Below are positions 7,418-16,090 of a stretch of 64,000 bases of DNA, one piece after another. The notes under the pieces were generated by a model that saw nothing but the letters and a program-made list of their open reading frames with translations, was not told the origin of the DNA and did not search any database. Both the position numbers and the translations under genes were made by a program. The stretch is from Bdellovibrionales bacterium (lineage in GTDB: Bacteria > Bdellovibrionota > Bacteriovoracia > Bacteriovoracales > Bacteriovoracaceae), in the NCBI GenBank assembly GCA_018646675.1, contig JABGUH010000037.1, positions 56,626-120,625 of the forward strand, given 5' to 3'. Within the stretch, counting starts at the first letter, position 1; every line of letters starts with the position of its first letter.

Positions 7418-8045
7418 GCTCGGAGATAATTTTAGCCTCTCCTGCATGTAGGGCCTCTTTTAATCGTGAGGCATATTCAGGATACTGTTTCTTAAAAGTT
7501 CCATCTGGGATCTGAATTGGTTCTCCGTAATCGACAAAGACTCTAGTGAAAGGTTTGGGAATTCGGAATTTATCCCAACTATTTACACTCCAAAATTTTT
7601 CCGGATAGACGCTGTAAGGGATGATGGGACAGTTCGCTTGGCGCGCTAAAGACATAACCCCAAAATGAACTTCAAATACTGGCCCTTTAGGGCCATCAAT
7701 CGTAATGGCACTTGGAATTCCCGCCAGCAGTGCTTCCAACATGGTTCCGGCCGCCTCTTGCCCTCCACGGGTAGAACTTCCTCGCACCGGATGGTGCCCT
7801 AAGCGCCGTAGGCTGGCAGCAACCAACTCTCCATCATAGGAGCGGCTAACCATCGCCGCATATTTTTTAACTCCATTTTGGACAAAAATGCCGTGTAGGG
7901 CATTTTGGTGCCAGCAAGCTAATATATGTGCTCTATCTAGCTCTCGACGATCTTGGCCAATATGGGTCACTCGCCAAGTAGCGGCCAGTGCCCTAATCAG
8001 ATAGTATATTAGGTATGATAGCAGGATGAAAATCAGACGTTTCAT
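7407..8045 (-). CDS. DUF374 lysophospholipid acyltransferase family protein
   Basis: The 212-residue protein has one N-terminal hydrophobic segment (LIFILLSYLIYYLIRALAA) that would anchor it to the inner membrane. The DUF374 motifs are present in order: CWHQN (~44), SRSYDGE (~67), RGSSTRGG (~89) and TIDGPKGP (~114). The family is related to lauroyl/lysophospholipid acyltransferases and is thought to act on lipid A or phospholipid precursors; the substrate is unknown. The length is normal for the family. The gene stands alone on this strand and overlaps the 3' end of the FG-GAP gene. Confidence 0.85.
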   Translation of the reverse strand: MKRLIFILLSYLIYYLIRALAATWRVTHIGQDRRELDRAHILACWHQNALHGIFVQNGVKKYAAMVSRSYDGELVAASLRRLGHHPVRGSSTRGGQEAAGTMLEALLAGIPSAITIDGPKGPVFEVHFGVMSLARQANCPIIPYSVYPEKFWSVNSWDKFRIPKPFTRVFVDYGEPIQIPDGTFKKQYPEYASRLKEALHAGEAKIISELIV

Positions 8046-8090
8046 ATTGCTACCACACCCAGCGTTGAATCAAGTGCAGTCTAAACAACA

Positions 8091-10139
8091 CTATCCTGGT
8101 GTTTGCATCCGGTGTTCATCAAGCCAAACTCTACGAGTGGTGACTACCTGGTCAGCCTCTTTCCCCCCAAGCTCAGTGAAGTGAGCAAAGTCATAAGAGA
8201 AAAATCCCAGCCCTTTCGTTAAAGAGCGTAATTCAATGATCAGATTGTGCATCTCCGCTTCAGGAATATTAGCTGAAACTTGATCCCAGCCACCCCAGCC
8301 TTTTTTGCTATCAAAGCCCAGTAGCTGTCCACGTAGTCCTGATACCAGCTTTTGTGCTTTCGAGAGGTGCTCGTTAGGTACCGAGATCTCAACTTTCGCA
8401 ATCGGCTCCAATAGAATAGGTTGGCACTTAGGCATCGCATCTTTCATGGCGGCCATCGCTGCTAACTTGAACGCTAAGTCGCTACTATCTACTTTATGGT
8501 AAGAGCCATCAAACAGCCGAACCTCAACATCTACAACATTAAAGCCCAATGGCCCAATACTTAGATATTCACGTACACCATTTTCAATTGCTCCAAAGTA
8601 GTTTTTAGGAATAACACCACCGGTGATATTCTCAATAAACTCAAAACCACTATCGCGCTCTTTGGGATTGATATCAAAGTAGACATTTCCAAATTGTCCG
8701 TGGCCACCAGTCTGTTTTTTATGCTTCCCTTGGATGGTGGCCTTGCCACGAATTGTCTCTTTGTAGTCAACTTGAGGCTTATTCATCTTGACTTCAATTC
8801 CATTGCGATTGGCCAATTTCTCAAGAGCAACCAACAGTTGCACCTCTCCTTGCCCCCAAAGTACCAGCTCTTTACTGACATCGTTTTGAATAAATTGTAA
8901 GGAGAGATCTTCCTCAGTTAGTTTCTGTAGGGCGGTCATCAACTTCATCTCGTCTTGCTTTTTTACTACCTCGACTGCTTGAGAGAAGAGAGGCTTAATA
9001 GGAGGATCAAAGACAACCTTCTCCTCCTCTCCCTTCTCACCACTCAAGGTGTCACCTGTGACTAATTGCTCGACCCGGCTAAAGGAGATGATATCCCCGA
9101 CGGAGATATTTTTGGACTTGGAAACTTCCAATCCATGCATGGTCATAATACCACCAAGAGGTTGAGCACCAATTGCCTGCCCCTCTTTTACCTCTCCTCG
9201 CCAGACACGAGACATGGAGAGTTTCCCTTTATGCATCAGGTTGTAGGTCTTAAAAATTTGGCAGAGCTGAGAACTTTTAGTCAGATCAATCTCTAGCCGT
9301 TTTGCTGCCACCTCACAACTTGGAACTTCAACTTCTAAACAGTCTAGTAGTTTTTTTATGCCGCTATCTGCAACACTTTGCCCTAAGAAGAGCGGAGTGA
9401 TCAAACCATCACTAGTCCCCTTCTCAATCGTTGTGGTAATCTCTTCAGTTGTTAATGGAACCTCCTCTAAAATCTTCTCCATCAATTCATCATTAAAATC
9501 GGCTAAACCATCGAGCATCTCTTGTCGCGCCAAAGTTACTTCATCTACTAAATCACTAGGGATCTCGATCTTTTCAGAGCGCTTTCCATGGTGAAATTTA
9601 TAGGCTTGTTGATGGACTAGATCGACCAGTCCGACCATCGCCTCCCCTTCCATAATTGGAAAGGTTCTAGTTACCAGTGGGGTGTCAATACGATCCTTTA
9701 AAGCTGCAAGCATCTGGTTTACATCACCACTGAGAGTGTCTAGCTTGTTAATAAAAATATAGTGGGGAATACACTTCCCGGACAAGAACTTTAATGTGGG
9801 GGTAAGGGCCATCATACTATCTTCGTTGGGCTCACATACGACTACTACTGCATCGGCCACCTGCATAGCATTTAAGCTATCTTGCATAAACTCTACTGAG
9901 CCGGGACAGTCTAAAAAGGTAAACTTACTATCTTGGTAAACACAGTTGGCAGGGATGGCCTCAATACTCATCTGACGTCCGATTGCCTCTTGTGAGCCAG
10001 AACCAACAGCATTGCCATCTTCAACTCGGCCCTTCTCCTTAATGGTGCCAGCAATCTTTAACATACTTTCCATTAAGCTGGTCTTTCCTGATTGATAGGG
10101 GCCACAAATGGCCACGACCTTGGTGCTACTATTACTCAT
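8091..10139 (-). CDS. Elongation factor G-like GTPase (EF-G2 type)
   Basis: The 682-residue protein has the EF-G domain order: GTPase domain (P-loop GPYQSGKTS at 13-21, G3 DCPGS ~79, G4 NKLD ~131), domain II, then EF-G domains III-V, with GGHGQFGNV and the SNIPEAEMHNLIIELRSLTKGLG region typical of the C-terminus. It belongs to the EF-G-like group (EF-G2), not the canonical FusA, because the P-loop is divergent and the switch II catalytic His of DTPGH is Ser. Its role is probably in a specialised translation or ribosome step, with weak or altered GTP hydrolysis. It is transcribed alone, and GGAGGAGT lies upstream of the ATG. Confidence 0.85.
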   Translation of the reverse strand: MSNSSTKVVAICGPYQSGKTSLMESMLKIAGTIKEKGRVEDGNAVGSGSQEAIGRQMSIEAIPANCVYQDSKFTFLDCPGSVEFMQDSLNAMQVADAVVVVCEPNEDSMMALTPTLKFLSGKCIPHYIFINKLDTLSGDVNQMLAALKDRIDTPLVTRTFPIMEGEAMVGLVDLVHQQAYKFHHGKRSEKIEIPSDLVDEVTLARQEMLDGLADFNDELMEKILEEVPLTTEEITTTIEKGTSDGLITPLFLGQSVADSGIKKLLDCLEVEVPSCEVAAKRLEIDLTKSSQLCQIFKTYNLMHKGKLSMSRVWRGEVKEGQAIGAQPLGGIMTMHGLEVSKSKNISVGDIISFSRVEQLVTGDTLSGEKGEEEKVVFDPPIKPLFSQAVEVVKKQDEMKLMTALQKLTEEDLSLQFIQNDVSKELVLWGQGEVQLLVALEKLANRNGIEVKMNKPQVDYKETIRGKATIQGKHKKQTGGHGQFGNVYFDINPKERDSGFEFIENITGGVIPKNYFGAIENGVREYLSIGPLGFNVVDVEVRLFDGSYHKVDSSDLAFKLAAMAAMKDAMPKCQPILLEPIAKVEISVPNEHLSKAQKLVSGLRGQLLGFDSKKGWGGWDQVSANIPEAEMHNLIIELRSLTKGLGFFSYDFAHFTELGGKEADQVVTTRRVWLDEHRMQTPG

Positions 10140-10298
10140 AACTCCTCCTTAAATAAAACTACTATATGTTTCGATTTGGATCCTTAGTTGATTGAATCTA
10201 TAACTTAAAGTAAACGATCAGATAATTTGTCATAAATTACAGCTTTTTGGCCACTTTCTTTGCTCTTTAATGATTTTTATTTATATGGAAGGTGATAA

Positions 10299-10364
10299 AT
10301 GTCAAAAAACATAAAATTTATTTATGTGCTTATATTTTACTTAATGATCGCTTTTCAATCGTAA
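10299..10364 (+). CDS. Possible 21-residue hydrophobic peptide
   Basis: A 22-codon ORF encodes a peptide rich in Ile, Leu, Phe and Tyr, with two Lys near the N-terminus (MSKNIKFIYVLIF...). A good ribosome site, GGAAGGTGAT, lies two bases before the ATG. It is the only coding signal in the otherwise empty 309-base gap between the EF-G-like gene and the next secreted-protein gene. It could be a leader or membrane peptide, or chance; there is no family to compare with. Confidence 0.25.
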   Translation: MSKNIKFIYVLIFYLMIAFQS

Positions 10365-10448
10365 TCTATTCATAATTCTGTCATAATCCACCAGTTGCTG
10401 CGCGTCATTTGAGTAAAAATAGAGTTAAGATTAAGAGGGACACCTTCG

Positions 10449-10982
10449 ATGCTTATAACTTGGTGCAACATTAAAAGATTGCTTCTAATAGTGCTACAGA
10501 CGGTACTTCTACTATCTTCAAATTTAAATGGAGGTGAAGTGGCCCAGATTGTTTGTAGTGATCCCCAGGGGCTGACCATCACCTTTCAAATCACTCGGGA
10601 GTTAAGTAACTTAGATGAGTTAAAAACTCTAACCATCGATCCCGGAAATCTGATTACCATTAGTAGCGTTGATTCCCAAGCGGTGCTAAAGAATGTTGTT
10701 GTCTCCAATGACGGATTTGGGCTCAAAAGATTTATCTCTCTTGGTTTTGCTGAAGCACTACTGATTCCGGTCGCCGATATGACTTTGGACATGAAGGTAG
10801 GCGAGTTAAGTGGATTTTACTCTACACCCCAGCAGGTGGAGATTAGTGGCCAAAGCATGGTTGATCATATTGATAAAAAAGTTATTGCTCCCAATCAATT
10901 TTTGTGTGAAGAGAGTATGAAAAGTAGCACAACTAACAATAATGGTGAGAGTGATGAACCTACGGCCCCATCAACAATTTGA
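10449..10982 (+). CDS. Secreted protein of unknown function
   Basis: The 177-residue protein has a signal peptide (CNIKRLLLIVLQTVLLLSSNLNG). The mature part is rich in short alternating strands, with two Cys (VCSDP ~36, FLCEE ~152) that could form a periplasmic disulfide, and it ends in a Ser/Thr/Asn-rich tail. No family is recognised. Its last 29 bases overlap the start of selD, so the selenium genes may be translationally coupled to it. Whether the functions are related is unknown. Confidence 0.6.
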   Translation: MLITWCNIKRLLLIVLQTVLLLSSNLNGGEVAQIVCSDPQGLTITFQITRELSNLDELKTLTIDPGNLITISSVDSQAVLKNVVVSNDGFGLKRFISLGFAEALLIPVADMTLDMKVGELSGFYSTPQQVEISGQSMVDHIDKKVIAPNQFLCEESMKSSTTNNNGESDEPTAPSTI

Positions 10983-12081
10983 CCCTCAGAAAGAGTTACA
11001 GTCGATTCTTAAAATAGTTGAGTCCGCTAGTGATACTAACCAGATTAAACTAACTCAGACAGTTAAAAAGGGCGGGTGTGCCGCCAAAATTCCCGCCATT
11101 ACACTGCGTGAGATTCTCTCTTTGGTAGATCTACCTAATCGTAGTGATAAATTACTTGTTGAAGGTGATTCATTTGATGATGCTGGTGTCTATCAGATTA
11201 GAGAGGACTTGGCACTGATTGAGACGGTGGACTTCTTTACTCCGATTGTCGACAACCCATCCCTGTTTGGCCAAATTGCCGCCGCTAATGCCTTAAGTGA
11301 TGTCTATGCCATGGGGGGGCGTCCCCTCACCTCTTTAGCTATTTTAGCTTTTCCCGCCGCTACCATGGAAAATGAGGTAGTAGCAGCGATTTTAAGTGGT
11401 GCGGGTGAAGTGTTGCGACGGGCAGGGGCACTACTGGTTGGAGGTCACTCGATTGATGATGATAGTCTTAAGTTTGGTCTGGCGGTAACTGGTGAAGTCG
11501 ATCCTAAAAAATTATGGAGTAATCAAGGGGCCCAAGTTGGTGATAGTCTAATTTTAACCAAGCCTTTAGGAACTGGGACTATCTGTGCTGGAACTAAAGC
11601 AGGTTTGGCAGTAGAGAGTACGGTTGATGCGCTTGCATCTATGTGCCGACTAAATAATGTAGTGGATTTTTTAAGTGGGGAACAACAGTTCGCAATTCAT
11701 GCTGCCACTGATATTACTGGATTCAGCCTTGCCGGCCACTCTATGCAGATGGCCTCCGCATCTAACTGCTCATTTAAGTTTGACTACGCAAGTTTACCGC
11801 TGTTTGAGCAGACTATCTACTGCTTGGAGCAGAAATATCTAACCCGTGCACATAGTGGTAATCGAAACTACACGCAGAATCGAGTCGTTGTTAACGATCA
11901 ACTTTCAGAGCAACAGCGATTGGTTACCTTTGATCCTCAAACTAGTGGTGGTTTACTGTTGTCGGTCTCCGCACCACAAGCAGAGACCATTGTATCTACC
12001 CTACTCCCCTACTTCCCAGGGTGTGCGGTGGTGGGAGAGGTGATGGCAAAAGATAGTCAGTGGGATGTCAGTGTCTGCTAA
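10954..12081 (+). CDS. selD: Selenide, water dikinase
   Basis: SelD makes selenophosphate from selenide and ATP. The 375-residue protein shows the N-terminal GGCAAK motif with catalytic Cys42 (encoded TGT, so not selenocysteine), metal/ATP sites including DDAGVY, AANALSDVYAMGG, LVGGHSIDD and the C-terminal DPQTSGGLL. The ATG at 10954 follows GGTGAG and is preferred over an ATG four codons upstream. The stop lies 17 bases inside mnmH, so the product is probably supplied to the 2-selenouridine tRNA synthase. No selA/selB is in this window, so selenocysteine use cannot be judged. Confidence 0.93.
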   Translation: MNLRPHQQFDPQKELQSILKIVESASDTNQIKLTQTVKKGGCAAKIPAITLREILSLVDLPNRSDKLLVEGDSFDDAGVYQIREDLALIETVDFFTPIVDNPSLFGQIAAANALSDVYAMGGRPLTSLAILAFPAATMENEVVAAILSGAGEVLRRAGALLVGGHSIDDDSLKFGLAVTGEVDPKKLWSNQGAQVGDSLILTKPLGTGTICAGTKAGLAVESTVDALASMCRLNNVVDFLSGEQQFAIHAATDITGFSLAGHSMQMASASNCSFKFDYASLPLFEQTIYCLEQKYLTRAHSGNRNYTQNRVVVNDQLSEQQRLVTFDPQTSGGLLLSVSAPQAETIVSTLLPYFPGCAVVGEVMAKDSQWDVSVC

Positions 12082-13183
12082 CTTATCCCTAAAATCTTTT
12101 GCGCCGTTGCTACTAAGCAAAACTCCGTTGATTGATCTACGTGCTCCGGTGGAGTTCTCCCAAGGAGCACTACCCAACGCTACCAACCTTCCTATTTTGA
12201 ATAATCAAGAGCGAGCGCAAGTCGGTACCTGTTACCAACATCAGGGGCAAGCGGCGGCGATTACTCTAGGTGAGAAATTAGTTTCAGGTGGTGTATTACA
12301 GGAGCGTCTAGATGGCTGGTGCCAGTTTATCAAGAGTAATCCGAATACTCTGCTCTACTGCTTTCGTGGTGGTTTACGCTCGTTAAAGAGTCAGGAGTTC
12401 TTGGCCGCAGTTAACGTTGAAACTACTATTATCGAAGGTGGATACAAGCGAGTGCGTAACTATCTGCTCGAACAGCTGGAGTCTCTAGGAGGGCAAGAGC
12501 GTCTGTTGGTATTGGCCGGGGAGACTGGAAGTGATAAGACCGGGATAATCAACTCTTTAATCGACTCTTTAGATATTATTGATCTTGAGGGCCTGGCCGC
12601 CCATCGTGGAAGCGCCTTTGGAGCAACGGGAGAGGAACGGCCGACCCAAATTAATTTTGAACACGCTTTGACCATGGAGCTTTTACAACTACAAGCAGAA
12701 CGAAAATCCACCTTTACTCTGATTGAAGATGAGAGCCAACGTATTGGGAACTGCTCGCTAAATAGTAGCTTTTACCAAAACAAGCAGAACTCCCCGACCT
12801 TCCGCCTGACTATCCCTTTAGAGGAGCGAGTTTACTACACTCGTACCCTCTATGTGGAGAGCTGGTGGAACAGGCTGGTGCAAGAGAGTGGCGAAGATGA
12901 TATCTATCAACGCTTCTTGCAACATTTTCAGGCTCCTTTAGATCGTATTAAAAAGCGCTTGGGAGGGGCAAAACATCAAGAGGCGGTCAAGTTGTTACAG
13001 GTAGCGGTGGAGCAACAGCGAGCTGGTGGTAGCTTTTTAGCTCATGATGGTTGGATTAATCTGCTGTTAGCTGATTACTATGATCCTCTCTACCGTAAAA
13101 CAATTGAGCAGAAGCGAGTGGTGGGCCAGGGAGATCGACAGGAGTTCCTCTCCTTCGTTAAAAGTTGGCACCCGAAAGATTAA
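12065..13183 (+). CDS. mnmH: tRNA 2-selenouridine synthase
   Basis: MnmH (SelU/YbbB) replaces sulfur with selenium at the wobble uridine of certain tRNAs, using selenophosphate. The 372-residue protein has an N-terminal rhodanese domain with the catalytic C99 in YCFRGGLRS and a C-terminal P-loop domain. The Walker A motif is G152-ETGS-D157-K-T, with Asp where the family has Gly, a one-base change from GSGKT. HRGSAFGA and EDESQRIG motifs are intact. It overlaps selD by 17 bases and overlaps the convergent metallopeptidase gene by 26 bases. Confidence 0.92.
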   Translation: MSVSANLSLKSFAPLLLSKTPLIDLRAPVEFSQGALPNATNLPILNNQERAQVGTCYQHQGQAAAITLGEKLVSGGVLQERLDGWCQFIKSNPNTLLYCFRGGLRSLKSQEFLAAVNVETTIIEGGYKRVRNYLLEQLESLGGQERLLVLAGETGSDKTGIINSLIDSLDIIDLEGLAAHRGSAFGATGEERPTQINFEHALTMELLQLQAERKSTFTLIEDESQRIGNCSLNSSFYQNKQNSPTFRLTIPLEERVYYTRTLYVESWWNRLVQESGEDDIYQRFLQHFQAPLDRIKKRLGGAKHQEAVKLLQVAVEQQRAGGSFLAHDGWINLLLADYYDPLYRKTIEQKRVVGQGDRQEFLSFVKSWHPKD

Positions 13184-15821
13184 ACATTAGATAGTAGGAG
13201 TCAGTTTCAGCTTGGCCGATCAGTTGTGCTTCACGCTTAAATGCGGCAATTTCAACTCTAAAAGAAAAACGGTGGGCCATTAATAGCTCCATCCCAACTG
13301 CAGACCCAAAATCATCAATGATACGTTCCCCCTCCGATGAGCGTTTCCAGCGTGAGTGGTGATAGATAAGTCGAGGGGCAATACGACGTACTCCAAGCGG
13401 AAACCAGTCGGAAAAGAGTGTAAAGTGTAGTGGCTTGCCAATAGCGATACTGGCGACCCCACCCATCTCTTTTTGTTGATAGTTTCTGCTATATAAATTA
13501 AAACTTGGTGTCGGAATCTCCGAACCTTCATAGTGAGTATGGAAACGACTTTCACGAGGGGCCCAGTTAACATAGCTAATCCTACCCCAAATAGGAGTCT
13601 CTCTCCCCAGGTCCCACTGACCGCCTATCCGGGCCGTCTGGGTCAGATACCCTGGTTCGTCTTTAATCCTGGCCCGTAAGTAGTGCTCGATAAATGGATA
13701 GTAACTTAGTCCAAAAGAGCGCTGATAGGTGAGATCAAGATCAAATTGATGAAAGAAGCGCTCTCGATCTTGACGATAGATGGCACTATCGATCAAGCTC
13801 AGGTTGGTGCGTCCAAATCTCCATGGAAGAGCAAAAATAACTCCAGCTTGATTGCCAAGATCATCCGCGATCAACTTAACCCCGACATTCAATAGGTAGC
13901 GAGAGTAGATATATGTCAGCTCCCCGCCACTCCCATAGAGTGAGTCGCGACTATAACTTAACAGCCAGCTATGCCACTGCAAAGGGTCAGAAAAAGCAAC
14001 TTGCGCTGATAGCGAGCTGTCACCTTGATCGGTATTTGAGTAAAAGTACTCCCAATAGTCAAAACGCAGATCATAAAAGCCATTGTAGTCCCGTTGTGGG
14101 TCACTATTGGGCGCAACCACACTTTTTTCTAGCTCAACACCAATTGGCGGTAGCTGATCATATTGATAGTTGGCCGGTAACTCTTGTCGCTCAGTAGAGT
14201 CGACTAGCTGATAGTGATAACCATCCGCCATTAGGTTTGCCACCAAGAAGCGTTTACTCGTCACTTGGCGAGCATCAATGATCGTATCTGCCGCCAATTG
14301 CCGGGTAATCTTACCCTTAAAGCAGCCAAATAGTGACGAGCCATATTCAGTTGATGCTATAAAGTAGACACTTGAACCATCGGGATCAACATCAACCACC
14401 TTCCCATAGTATCCCGAGTAAGAGCACAGTGCCTCTTCCTGTTGTTGAAAATAGCGGTAGAGGGTGCGCTGACTGGCCTGCTGCTTAAAATAGTAGATTT
14501 TTCCTTGCCGATCAAACTTAGCAGTCGAACTGACCGGCCCAATTTTTTGTTGATCAAGATAGAGCATCGGCTGAATAAAAGATTCGGCCGGATTAAAGTA
14601 GAGAGTACTCTCTGCTTGTTGATCCAACACCACTTGACTGTTGTATTTAGTCAGTGCGTTTCCATCTTGATCCCATAGGGAGTAGAGCATTTTGCTCTGG
14701 CCGACAAAGCCAGAAGCGGCACTAAACGGTCGCTTCCCCTGCCAAAAAATTGTACCACCAGGTAGATCAAACTCTTGGGCCGAGTACTTTTCACTCTGAG
14801 TATCAAACGTAACAACTTGAGGGTAGCGAACTTTGTTGGTGGCCAAAAAAGAGAGTTGATTTTGCTGACGGGTGAAGCCGTAGTGGGAGAGAGAGTGGAT
14901 AAATGGCTTGGAGCTTTCCGCCTGTTGCTGCTTATTCGCCTGTGGTTGAAAGTTTTGAATAAATTCACTCACCAAAGAGTTATATGACATGCCAAAGTGT
15001 AAACGAAATGAGGCATCAAGGCGAAAAGGGTTAAAATAACGAGTACCATGAGTGAGAAAGAAGGTGTTGACCCGCTGGTGGCCAAAACGCTTCGCCAGAT
15101 AGAGATTAAAATATGCACCGACAATGTAGTGCTGACGACCAAAGGGAAACTGTAATGATTCATTCAGCAGCGAGGTGACATTCAACCGATCCTCTCGAAT
15201 TAGTTGGTAAAATAGCGCTCTGGCCTCTCCACTAAAGAGTCTTCCGCCGTTACCATAGGTCGACTCATTATAGGTGGCATTTCCCTCGATCAACCAGGTT
15301 GGCAGCAACATGTTGGGTTGGTGAAAGGCCCATAACGGTAGCGGTAGCAACATGGTAAAGATCTTGTTGCCAAATACCTTGGAGGCATAACGGGCCAGTC
15401 CCCCCTTGGCATTCATCTGATAGATGTGGGCCATCTCATGGCCAATCAAAGTGCGTCCCAGAGAGTTGACGGCAAAATTATCAACCATCGAGACAATTCC
15501 ACCATAGAAGATCATGGTGTTGTTATAAAGGGCCGTCGCCATGGCATTGGGGATCTGGTTATTATATGATGCTAAAATAAGCTCTAATGGTCTATCTAGC
15601 GCCCAATCAAAGCTCTGCTGATAGTGGTCGGAAAAAAATTGTACCTCTTGCATCACCTGCTCTAGGTAGTCCTGATGGTCGTCACTATAGATAAAACGGC
15701 CCAGTTTATTCTCTAACAGCAAGTAGTCTTGATCATCATTGGGAACGAGGTAGGAGGCGTGAACAGCAGAGTGAACTACTACGATGGCAGTAACCATCCC
15801 AACTAGTATTGAGCGTAACAT
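13158..15821 (-). CDS. Exported HExxH metallopeptidase-like outer-membrane protein
   Basis: The 887-residue protein has a signal peptide (LVGMVTAIVVVHSAVHA) and a gluzincin-like region: HEMAH near residue 128 with the third ligand Glu in WLIEGNATY near 178. The middle (~300-550) has repeated Asp/Gly/Tyr strands, consistent with a WD40/TolB-like propeller. The last ~300 residues show alternating aromatic strands with Arg/Tyr turns and end in Phe, as outer-membrane beta-barrels do. It is probably surface- or outer-membrane-bound; the substrate is unknown. It abuts the lipoyl-protein gene directly (ATG right after TAA), implying an operon with lpd. Confidence 0.75.
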   Translation of the reverse strand: MLRSILVGMVTAIVVVHSAVHASYLVPNDDQDYLLLENKLGRFIYSDDHQDYLEQVMQEVQFFSDHYQQSFDWALDRPLELILASYNNQIPNAMATALYNNTMIFYGGIVSMVDNFAVNSLGRTLIGHEMAHIYQMNAKGGLARYASKVFGNKIFTMLLPLPLWAFHQPNMLLPTWLIEGNATYNESTYGNGGRLFSGEARALFYQLIREDRLNVTSLLNESLQFPFGRQHYIVGAYFNLYLAKRFGHQRVNTFFLTHGTRYFNPFRLDASFRLHFGMSYNSLVSEFIQNFQPQANKQQQAESSKPFIHSLSHYGFTRQQNQLSFLATNKVRYPQVVTFDTQSEKYSAQEFDLPGGTIFWQGKRPFSAASGFVGQSKMLYSLWDQDGNALTKYNSQVVLDQQAESTLYFNPAESFIQPMLYLDQQKIGPVSSTAKFDRQGKIYYFKQQASQRTLYRYFQQQEEALCSYSGYYGKVVDVDPDGSSVYFIASTEYGSSLFGCFKGKITRQLAADTIIDARQVTSKRFLVANLMADGYHYQLVDSTERQELPANYQYDQLPPIGVELEKSVVAPNSDPQRDYNGFYDLRFDYWEYFYSNTDQGDSSLSAQVAFSDPLQWHSWLLSYSRDSLYGSGGELTYIYSRYLLNVGVKLIADDLGNQAGVIFALPWRFGRTNLSLIDSAIYRQDRERFFHQFDLDLTYQRSFGLSYYPFIEHYLRARIKDEPGYLTQTARIGGQWDLGRETPIWGRISYVNWAPRESRFHTHYEGSEIPTPSFNLYSRNYQQKEMGGVASIAIGKPLHFTLFSDWFPLGVRRIAPRLIYHHSRWKRSSEGERIIDDFGSAVGMELLMAHRFSFRVEIAAFKREAQLIGQAETDSYYLMFNLSGANF

Positions 15822-16070
15822 TTAACAGACTTCCAAGCGGGCAATCACACTGCCAATTTTGACCTGCTGCCCGACGGTCGCCAACTGCTCCAGCAGCTTG
15901 CCACCTTGAGGGGCCGGAACCTCAATTTCAACTTTATCAGTGGTGAGGTCATAGAACAGCTCATCCGCGGCCACCTGCTGACCAACCTCAACGTGCCAGC
16001 AGCTAACCACTGCCGACTCTATCCGCTCTCCGAGAGAGGGAACAATCACATCCAACTTATCATTTTTCAT
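15822..16070 (-). CDS. Stand-alone lipoyl-domain protein
   Basis: The 82-residue protein is a complete lipoyl domain and nothing else. The lipoylation Lys is in LTTDKVEIEVPAP, a motif of 2-oxo-acid dehydrogenase E2 subunits (ETDKV type), and the start IVPSLGERIESAVV is E2-like. There is no E2 catalytic or peripheral-subunit-binding domain. It lies 20 bases after lpd and directly before the peptidase gene. It may be a free lipoyl carrier reoxidised by Lpd, or an E2 remnant; no E1 or E2 gene is nearby. Confidence 0.85.
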   Translation of the reverse strand: MKNDKLDVIVPSLGERIESAVVSCWHVEVGQQVAADELFYDLTTDKVEIEVPAPQGGKLLEQLATVGQQVKIGSVIARLEVC

Positions 16071-16090
16071 CCTGGCCCCTTAAGAATTTG

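Noticed and set aside
11070..11090. Selenocysteine codon in SelD
   Set aside because: The active-site codon is TGT, an ordinary Cys, and the frame is open.
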